64,000 nt of DNA from Neoceratodus forsteri (Eukaryota > Chordata > Ceratodontiformes > Ceratodontidae). A program made the position numbers and the translations under genes. This document shows positions 56,100 through 64,000 of this stretch, piece by piece. The DNA lies in contig CM057451.1 in NCBI GenBank assembly GCA_016271365.2, forward strand, positions 369,789,501 to 369,853,500, written 5' to 3'. A model generated the notes under the pieces. It saw only the letters and a list, made by a program, of their open reading frames with translations. It did no database searches and was not told the origin of the DNA. How positions within the stretch are numbered: the stretch's first letter is position 1; the number at the start of each line of letters is the position of its first letter.

Positions 56100-57938
56100 G
56101 CAAGGTTCATCAAACGACATCTTAATAAACAATTCCCATTTAATTCTGTGTTGTCTTTTATTTAAATAAAGGTGCTGTTGTAAAAATCAGCTATTTGTTG
56201 CAGTGTCCATTCATTTTAATAGGACTGCCACTGATTTCTATGGAGTGAGGTCATTTAGTGCCCTTCACAAGATGGCCGCTGAACTTTGACATGCAGTTCC
56301 TGTGTTTTGACTGTTATGACTGTAGCAAGATGGCCTCCAACAGGGGTGTTAAGGGTCACTTCCTTTCTTGTACAGTAAACAAAGATGGCTGCTTTATGCC
56401 ACGAGGCTGCTGTGCTGCTCTGCGATGCCCAAAATGGTGCTTGCTTAGCTAATGTGCTTCTTTCTCAACCCTGGCACAGAAAAATGGTGGGCTTTCTGTG
56501 TTTTTTGGTGAGTGACGAGTGAAGGGGGGGAACTACTGTATTTATTCATTTTACTGCTCTCTGTTTTGTTTATGGAGCTGTTTTTCCCCCCTCTTTTTTC
56601 TGTTCGGTCTCCCAGGCTTGTGCACTTTGTATTGTGTTCTGCCCCCATGTATTCTGTATTGTTATTTAGTTTACTGCCCTCATTCATATTTGTATTTATT
56701 GGTGCGCCCTGCTTTTGTACAGCCTTTGTTTCCTTGCCCCTGATTATTTGTTTATGCTGTGCTTTGCTTGATTTTATTTTAATCTGTTCCCCCTTTTCTG
56801 ATCCTTTTATTTATTTTTTGTTTGTATGGCCTCATTGTTGGAGTGTGACCAAGCAGTGAGCAGAGGCTCTGTGCAGTTGTGTGTCAGCGAGGAGCATTGG
56901 AGAGAGTGTGTAACTGAGCAACAGTGGGAGGGGAGCTCTAGGCTGACAGGGTGCTTCGTGGAGCCATGTTATTTTTTTTATGGCTCCATGATTTTTTTTT
57001 CATTTGGTGCAGTCCTTTGTGGAGCGGCACAGAGCTGCTTTTGTAGGAGGCTGAGCAGCAGCAGCTTATGTGGCAGCCTGGAGTGTCTGGATGCTCCGTA
57101 GTTGCAGGGGTTCAGGAGGAGCAGATTCTCTGTGTGGCAGCTGGTGCAATGGAAGCCGCAGTTGTGAAGGAGGAGGCTTGTGGGGCAGGAGAGTGGATCT
57201 CTCCTTTGCAGCTGCTGGTGGAAGGGAAGCCATGGTTCTTGTGGCTTTGAAGGAGCACTGAGCAACGAACAGGTCGGGAGAGTGGAGCTGCAGTTCTTAG
57301 CAAGTAGCACTCTGTGCAAGCAGTTTTTGCTTATTTGAGTTTGTTGGTGTGTTTCATTAGTCCTGGCAGAGTGACTACTGAGCCGTGTCATCAAGAGGCA
57401 GCAGCCATGGGTGAGCTGCATTTGAAGGATGGCTGAGCAGAGCTGCGGGGTGGCTATGCAGATGGCAGCAGTCGGTAGCTGTTTGGGGAAAGAACTCCAT
57501 AACAAGACAAGGCTGAGCTGTTTTCTTAATTTATTTCTTAATTTGCAACAGTCCCTTGTGGAGCAGCGTTCTGCACTGTGGAGTGGAGCAGCAGGTTTGG
57601 CACTGAACTCGAGGTAGGAGCTGGGGTGGGAGGTGCAGTCTGTGGAGCTCTGTGGACATAGGGCTAGAGATTTAGTTTGACAGTGCAGTTAGCTGGCTTG
57701 TAATATGCAATACATTTTTTTTTTTCTGTCACAACCTACGCTATTAGAGAAGGGCTGCAGGTTGTTGCACAAAGCAGGACACAGTTCATCTCTTTTTTTT
57801 TTTTCTTTGCAGCCAGGGCTGTAGATTTATCAGCATTCAGACAATGCAAGCTTACTTGGGTGATGACTCTGGGAACCAAGGAACATTGACAAGTGAGATG
57901 GGGGCCTGGGCAGAAGTAGGGCTGCATCCTCCACCATG
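56100..57938 (-). promoter_or_regulatory. Gypsy 5' leader, with AAGATGG-type motif cluster
   Basis: 1.8 kb between the gag region and the right LTR with no supported ORF. The plus strand has AAGATGGCCGC (56269), AAGATGGCC (56327), AAGATGGCTGC (56382), AAAATGGTGC (56431) and AAAATGGTGG (56481), which resemble YY1 sites. The minus strand just inside the LTR reads TGGTGGAGGATG, which only partly fits a tRNA primer site. Confidence 0.5.
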
Positions 57939-58160
57939 TGTGGCATTTTTGGTTTGGTCTTCCACTAAAATACCCTTATCTTCTCTCTGGTCTGCCAGAT
58001 CCATCAGTTGCAGCTGGTAAGGACCCCTTGCTGGTACAGAAGAACTGAGTCAGACGCAGTAAATTAGTACATAAAAGGTTTATTCAGAGATAGCAGGACA
58101 TGTTCTCTTCATGAGGTCTAGCCCCAGACTGAATAATTTCTGTGACTGACAGGCATTAGA
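57939..58160 (-). repeat. Gypsy 5' LTR (222 bp)
   Basis: Plus strand TGTGGCATTTTTGGTTTGG...CAGGCATTAGA. Direct repeat of 49952-50169. The right edge has lost its final CA. Confidence 0.68.
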
Positions 58161-59194
58161 GGGCCACTGGAAAATTGCGCTAGCAATTTTTCCTCAATTT
58201 TCACCCTTCTCTGTGCAAAATCTGCAATTTCTTACATTTATTGAATTTTTGACTGAAATTGTACACAAGTACTTAAATGCTCAAGGAAATCTACTCTGAT
58301 ATGCTAACAATTTAGTACACAGATTAGGATGTGACCAAAACAATACAGTCTGAGGTGAGAAGGGGTCCAATGTGACTCTGCTTTATGTGATTCACTTTCC
58401 TGCTTTGGTTTCAAAATCATCTGGCTACGCATATGTACACTTGAGCACTTAAAATGTGTGTTAAAGCAGACTATCAGAGAACTTTTTGCTGACACAGAGA
58501 CTGAAACAATAGGTGTGAGAAGAGGTGCAAAGTGTCCCATTCAACTAAATGAAGCGTTGACCACAGTGCCTGCTTTTGAATGGTAGGGTAGGTTTTCCTT
58601 ATATAAATACTTTCATTCTGAAAGGATTTTTATTCAAAAGAATGAGGAGTTTGGATGGCCCTGCCGATTGTAAACCTGAATGTGCTTCTGAGAGGGTCGT
58701 TGGCAGTGATTCCTTACATGTCAGTCTGACAGAACTGCATACTGACATACAAAGCCTACAAACATATCTGAAAACATGCTGAACAGGTTAGGAATATTTA
58801 AATGGTTACCTTCAAATAGGCAAAACAACTGCAACCCAAGTAAAATCACTGCAAACCGAGTAAAACGAAAGTACCATGTATTAAAAAAAACTATTGCGTG
58901 ATGTAATGAAAAACTATTGGTATGATTTAATACTTTTATCATGTGCTTTTGAAATGTACCTATAGTGCTGATTAAGAACAGTAATTATTTTAACAAAATA
59001 AACATTTTTGTACTAGAGTTGTTTTAGGCACCCTGGTTATCTGTTTATTTGTTTTTCTTGAACCAAAGCAAGTTGTTGTTAAACAGGCTTCATTATTTAA
59101 TATCTAGAAACTGGCAAAATATGTTGTTTCAGGATTTATTCAATATGGACAGACTGTGAATTATTAAATAAAATCTAGTTAGCACTGCATGAGT
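58161..59194. other. Unassigned stretch
   Basis: 58165-58235 (CAATTTTTCCTCAATTTTCA) resembles 63930-64000, suggesting an unidentified dispersed repeat. No gene. Confidence 0.35.
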
Positions 59195-62100
59195 TAGATA
59201 TCTTTATTTATTTATTGAAATGTTTCACCAGGAAGGCACACTGAGCGACAAGTCGCTCATCTCCTGATGCGACCTGGGGGGAAGGGGTACATTAGGAATG
59301 AGACATTAAACATTCAAGTTATAAGTTCAACATTAACATACAGTTGTACGGTAGATATTACAAATAGTGTTACAACAGTGTTGCACATGGTAGATAAAAA
59401 CGGTGGACAATAATAAGTGCTGGGTTAATAAGTAACAAGTGCTTATGTGAAAGAAAAGGGTGAAAAAAGAGGCAGTGGTGAGGTGGGTGGGGAGGGGGAA
59501 GAGTCATGTCCCTGGAGACCACTTCAGGATGCGAGGCCCCTGCACTGCACTGACCAGAGAGAAGGGGATAAGAAAGTGTCCCAGAGAGACCCCTTCAGGG
59601 TGGTGGGGGAAGGTAGTAGATGAGAGATACATGTCCCTTTTGGGGGGTAGGAGAGGGACCCATGGAGACCATTTGGGGCCCCTTATATTCTGTGAGAGAT
59701 CAAGGGAGGCCAGTAAGGGGAAGCAATTTGGGGGAAGGGAGGAGAGCTAAGAATTTGGGTGGGTGTGCACAGGGTACAATGAAGGTGATGGTAGAGGGGT
59801 AGGGTTTGTCCAGGGCTTAGAGGAGGGAGTTAGGGAGGGACATCGCAGGAGCAGCTAGGAGCTAGGTAATTATTGAGGGCAGAGCTGATGGAGTAGGCAG
59901 AGGATGAGTGCCAGATTTGAGGGGGGAGGGATTCAGATTTTTGGGAGGTGGTAAGAGTAACTGGATTGGCCAATTTGGGTGGATCTGCCGGGGACTACCA
60001 GGGTGCGAGAGTCGGTTGATCTAAGGGAATGAGAGGGTGGCGGGGTATTATATAGGAGGAGGTGAGTAGGAAGGGAGCTCACACATCCAGTGCTTGGAGG
60101 TGAATTTAACACAGTGGAAGAGCCGCCTATTTGCAAGAGAGAGGAAGGATAGGGCATGATAAAGATGCAATGGTGAGTGCAAGGGGGGCATCCAAGGCAA
60201 AGCGGCAGAAGGAATTGAAGAGGGTATCCAGTCTGGCCAGGGAGGACTTAGGGGCAGCACCATAGACTGTGTCACAGTAGTCAGAAATAGGCAGTATCAT
60301 CTTCTGGACAAATTCATGCATAGCAGTAGGAGGGATGCAACTATGGTTCCTGAACAGGGCACCAAGCTTGGGGCACAGATGTTTCTGGATGGCATCAATA
60401 TGTCCAGAGAAGTTTAGGTGTTGGTCCAACCAAACACCTAAGTACCTGAAGGAGGATGTGTCCTCAAGTAAAGTCCCATCAAGGGTGTGGAAAATGGGTA
60501 GGGAGGGAAGCCTTGAGAGTCTCTGCCTTGTGTCAAAGGTCATGGAGACTGTCTTCTTGGCGTTGAGGAAGAGTTGATGGTTAGCAAACCAGAGCTGAAG
60601 AGTAGCTCTCTATGTAAGGAAAGGGATAAAAGCAACAGAACAAAAGAGTAAACAGGGAGGACAGAGGCACTGTGGGTCACCTTAGAGGCTGGAAATGGCA
60701 CCACAGTCCTCACAGGAGTTGTGTACAGACCCCCATGTCAGAGGGAGGGAATGGACAAGGATATGATACAAGGCATTCTTAGGATGGCAGAGAAAGGGGA
60801 GATACTGTTGATGGGGGACTTGGAATATGCCAGATGTTAACTGGAGCACCTTTGCTGCAGCCACATCCAAGAGCAGGGCCATTCTTGATGCCCTACAGGT
60901 GGCATGACTCAGACAGCAAGTTTTGGAACCCACTCGTGAGCGAGCAATCTTAGACCTCATACTCTCAAATGGGAACAGTGAGAGGATGTCAGATCTAGAA
61001 GTGGGTAGCCATCTGGGAACAAGTGACCACCAAACAGTGTGGTTCATGATAAACTCAGCTACAGAGTCAAGCCATGCAAAACTGAGGATACTGGACTTCA
61101 GGAGGGCTGACTTTGGCCAGATGGGAGAGTGCTTTAGGAAAGCACTAGCAAACAGGCTAGAAGGAGGGATGGAGCAACAATAGGGAAACATCAAAACTGC
61201 CATCACAGAGGCAACAAGCCTTTGTATGAAGCAAATAAACAAATCAAAATGAAAGAAAAAGCCACTGTGGTTCTCAAAAGAGGTAACAGGGAACGTTAGA
61301 GAGAAAAATATAGCATTTAATAAGTATAAGGAAACACAGAAGGAGCAGAACAGAGAACTGTACTAGTTAAGGCATAAGGAAGCAGGGAGGGAAGTTAGAA
61401 TAGCAAAGGCCCAAACTGAGGAAAAGATAGCCAACTCGGTTAAGAAGATAAATAAAACCTTTATAGGTACATCAGTGAGCGCAGAAAGACAAAGGGAGGG
61501 CTAGTGAGGCTGAATAGAATGGACAGTGGGTGGGCAGAGAGGGACAGTGAAAAAGCAGGGATACTGAACGAATACTTCGGCTCAGTATTCACAAAAGAGG
61601 AGGCGGGAACGGTGCCTAATCCAATTAACAGAAGCACTCTGGATAGGTGGGGGTTGATCCCAGTCCTTTCACAGAAGAAAGGGTTCTGAAAGAACTAAAA
61701 CTGAAGGTGTACAAAGCAATGGAGCCTGATCGAATTTACCCCAGAATTCTAAAAGAATTAAGGGGAGAACTAGTGACACCACTGACTACCCTTTTTAACA
61801 AATCTTGGGAGGATGATGTAGTACCTGAGGACTAGAGGAAGGCGGATGTGATTCCCCTTCACAAAAGTGGGAGCAAGACAGAGGCAGGAAACTACAGACT
61901 TGTCAGTCTGACCTCTGTGGTAGGGAAAATGATGGAATCACTTCTGAAAGAAAGAATTGTTGAGTACCTAGAGGCCAGTGGAGCACAGGACCCAAGGCAG
62001 CATGGATTCACAGCGGGAAGCTCATGTCAGATGAATCTAATAGATTTCTTTGACTGGGTGACCAAAGTAGTAGACCAGGAAGGGGCTGTGGACATGGCCT

Positions 62101-63780
62101 ACCTAGACTTTAGCAAGGCATTTGACACAGTCCCACACAAAAGATTAGTAATCAAACTAACCAGCCTGGGAGGGTTTCCCAGGGTGGTAGCCTGGGTAAA
62201 ACATTGGCTGAACAACAGGACACAGAAGCTAATTGTATATGGAGTCCATTCTGAAGAAAGAGGGGTTACTAGTGGGGTACTGCAGGGTTCAGTACTGGGT
62301 CCAGTCCTTTTTAATGTCTTTATAAGTGATATTGCAGAGGGACTGGAAGGAAAAATATGCATCTTTGCAGATGACACAAAGATCTGCAACAGGGTTGATA
62401 CACAAGGAGGCATGGAAAGGATGAGAAGGGACTTGGCAAGGTTGGAGGAATGGTCAGAAGTATGGCAGCTTGGATTCAATGCAAATAAGTGCAAATTAAT
62501 GCACCTGGGAAACAAAAATCCAGGGGAAGATTACACAATGAGGGGGGGATAGTAACAACAACAAAAATGGAAAGGGACCTGGGGGTAATCATATCATTTG
62601 ACCTTAAGGTTAGCAAGCAATGTGAGAAGGCAGTGGAGAGGGCTGGGGGGATACTGGGATTTATAGGGAGAGGCATCACCAGCAGAAAACAGGAAGTTGT
62701 TATCCCTCTGTACAGACAGTTGGTGAGACCCCATCTGGAGACAAGCATCCAGTTCTGGAAACCCCATCTCTGCAAGGGTATAGACAGGATGGAGGCTGTC
62801 CAGAGAAGGGCAACTAAAATGGTGCAAGGTCTGCAAGAGAAGCCATACGAGGAGAGACTAAAGGAGCTTAACATGTATACCCTTGAGAAAAGGATGGGGG
62901 GGGGTCATGATAGAAACTTTTAAGTACCTCAGTGAAATCAACAAAGTCCAAGAGGGTAGCATCTTTCGGAAAAGGAGATGTGCAAGAACAAGGGGACACA
63001 ATTTGAAGATAGAGGTGGGATGGCTCAGGGGCAATGTGAGGAAGTATTTTTTCACAGAGAGGGTGGTGGACGCATGGCACAGCCTTCCTGAGGAGGTTGT
63101 GGTGTCTAAAACTGTGGGAGATTTCAAGAATGCATGGGACAGACATAAGGCAATTCTTGTGGGGGGTAGGAAGAAATAGGCTGTTGGTTAACTAGTATCT
63201 GCAGCTTATCCTGTAGGTAGGGAAATGGGCAGACTAGGTGGGCCAAGCGGTCCTTATCTGCCATCAAAGTCTATGTTTCTATGTTTCTATGTAAGCTGGC
63301 TGTAACCTCATCAGGACAGGAGCCAGGTGCGTACAAGACTGTATCATCGTCATACATATGTATAGCAGAGGATGGGGAACAAATAGAGGGAAGGTCATTT
63401 AAGAAGATGGAAAATAGGAGGGGCCCTAATACAGAGCCCTGGGGGACTCCAGCGCTAATTGGGAGGGGAAGGGAAATGGCATTCAAGATCTTAACTGACT
63501 GGGTTCTGCCAATAAGGTAAGCCTTAAACCAGTTTGTGGTGGAGGGAGATAGGCCAGCAGCTGGGAGTGAGTCGAGGAGAAGGGAGTGAGAGACAGTGTC
63601 GAAGGCCTTGGCCAGGTCGACAAAAATGGCAGAGGTAATTTGGCCATTGTCCATCCTACTTAGGATGGAGTCTGTGAGCAGTAGGAGAGAGGTGGTGGTT
63701 GAGTGATTTTTCCTAAAACCGGAATGGAAAGGGGTGAAAAAGGAGGTGTCAGATAGAACATTTTTAGATTTTGATTTTTA
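59195..63780 (-). mobile_element. L2-like LINE, minus strand, split by CR1
   Basis: The RT begins near 63760 and reads SAIFVDLAKAFDTVSHSLLL, GVPQGSVLGPLLFSIF and MYDDDTVLYA (63271-63654; YADD has become YDDD). After the CR1 insertion it continues QLWFANHQLFLNAK and FRYLGVWLDQHLNF, DTVYGAAPKSS (60127-60600). The 3' UTR runs to a TAAATAAATA-type tail at 59195-59220. The endonuclease is missing. Frameshifts are present near 60150 and 60545. Confidence 0.88.
60619..63286 (+). mobile_element. CR1-like LINE, long copy with partial endonuclease
   Basis: CTATGTAAG at 60610-60618 and 63287-63295 is a 9-bp target duplication. The endonuclease C-terminal part includes GVVYRPPCQ-type sequence, LEPTRERAILDLILSNGNSE and LGTSDHQTVWF. 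RT: KVYKAMEPDRIYPRILKEL, NYRLVSLTSVVGKMMES, GFTAGSSCQMNLIDFF, YLDFSKAFDTVPHKR, GVLQGSVLGPVLFN, IFADDTKICN (61848-62552), then the C-terminal region to 63179. It ends TCTATGTTTCTATG. Stops near 61560, 61835 and 62552 are few, so this is a fairly young copy. Confidence 0.94.
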
Positions 63781-64000
63781 GAAGATATGTTACATAATGA
63801 TTCATTTGCAGTGCATTTCAAAAACACATACCTTTCTTCATATTAAACACATTTACAAGAGGCAATACATTTATCTAACAATTTTTGTGATCAATACTTG
63901 CTGCAGCAAACAATAAAAGATTTATTAGGGGGCAGTGGAAATGTATAGGGAACCCCCGTAATTTTCCCTCAATTTCTGCAAAAAGTCTCCGCATTTTTGG
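63781..64000. other. Window end, unassigned
   Basis: AT-rich, possibly a dispersed repeat shared with 58165-58235 and cut by the window edge. Confidence 0.3.

Larger units (their letters stand above)
49952..58160 (-). mobile_element. Ty3/Gypsy LTR retrotransposon, decayed
   Basis: Minus-strand order gag, protease, RT, RNase H, integrase, as in Ty3/Gypsy. Short TG...CA direct repeats of about 220 bp lie at both ends. No envelope is seen. Every domain is recognisable but broken by frameshifts or stops, and the RT active site is mutated. I see no clear target duplication. Confidence 0.88.

Noticed and set aside
56978..57505. 175-codon minus-strand frame upstream of Gypsy gag
   Set aside because: Low-complexity Leu/Ser/Cys composition, no gag-like motif, and opposing frames are equally open.

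Overview
The window looks like a repeat-dense piece of a vertebrate nuclear genome. I find no convincing host gene, tRNA, rRNA or CRISPR array. Nearly everything recognisable is a transposable element: CR1-like and L2-like LINEs, an L1-type ORF1 relic, a CORE/MIR-like SINE, a DIRS tyrosine-recombinase retrotransposon, a Ty3/Gypsy element, a provirus-like LTR element with a related solo LTR, and many palindromic non-autonomous DNA elements (one Kolobok/T2-like, one hAT-like). This mixture fits a large-genome non-mammalian vertebrate, most likely an amphibian or another basal tetrapod or lungfish lineage. That placement is inference only.

Layout. 247-8315 is a DIRS element (gag-like ORF, RT/RNase H, tyrosine recombinase, inverted termini and a diagnostic internal complementary region), broken by two palindromic MITEs, a short LINE tail and a 1.75-kb CR1-like LINE. 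8428-9467 holds foldback repeats. 9468-22387 is a nearly full-length L2-like LINE on the minus strand, split by a 9.6-kb LTR element (11170-20728) that itself contains an 830-bp Kolobok/T2-like palindrome (15822-16651). 23480-24350 is an L1-type ORF1 relic. 24965-39648 is a patchwork of CR1 and L2 tails, a SINE, foldbacks and palindromic tandem repeats. 39650-44225 is a second L2 (plus strand) carrying a CR1 fragment and a solo LTR of the same LTR family. 44228-49325 has a CR1 tail, palindromes, microsatellites and an L2 tail. 49952-58160 is a decayed minus-strand Gypsy element. 59195-63780 is a third L2 (minus strand), split by a CR1 copy with a 9-bp target duplication.

The most notable item is the LTR element at 11170-20728. 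It has 1.6-kb TG...CA LTRs that are about 4% different by eye in the stretch compared, a 4-bp CTTG target duplication, and a primer-binding site that fits tRNA-Thr. I see no gag, pol or env in it. It does carry an intact 403-codon minus-strand ORF of unknown function whose ATG lies two bases after a strong 3' splice site. A second ORF follows whose frame stays open across a predicted 390-bp intron. This resembles the spliced 3' accessory-gene layout of complex retroviruses, but I cannot assign the protein to a family.

Insertion order can be read from the nesting: L2, then the LTR element, then the Kolobok-like MITE; CR1, then the hAT-like MITE; DIRS, then CR1 and MITEs; a palindromic satellite, then an L2 tail. 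No genes here appear to cooperate in a host pathway. The functional units are the elements' own replication proteins, nearly all broken.
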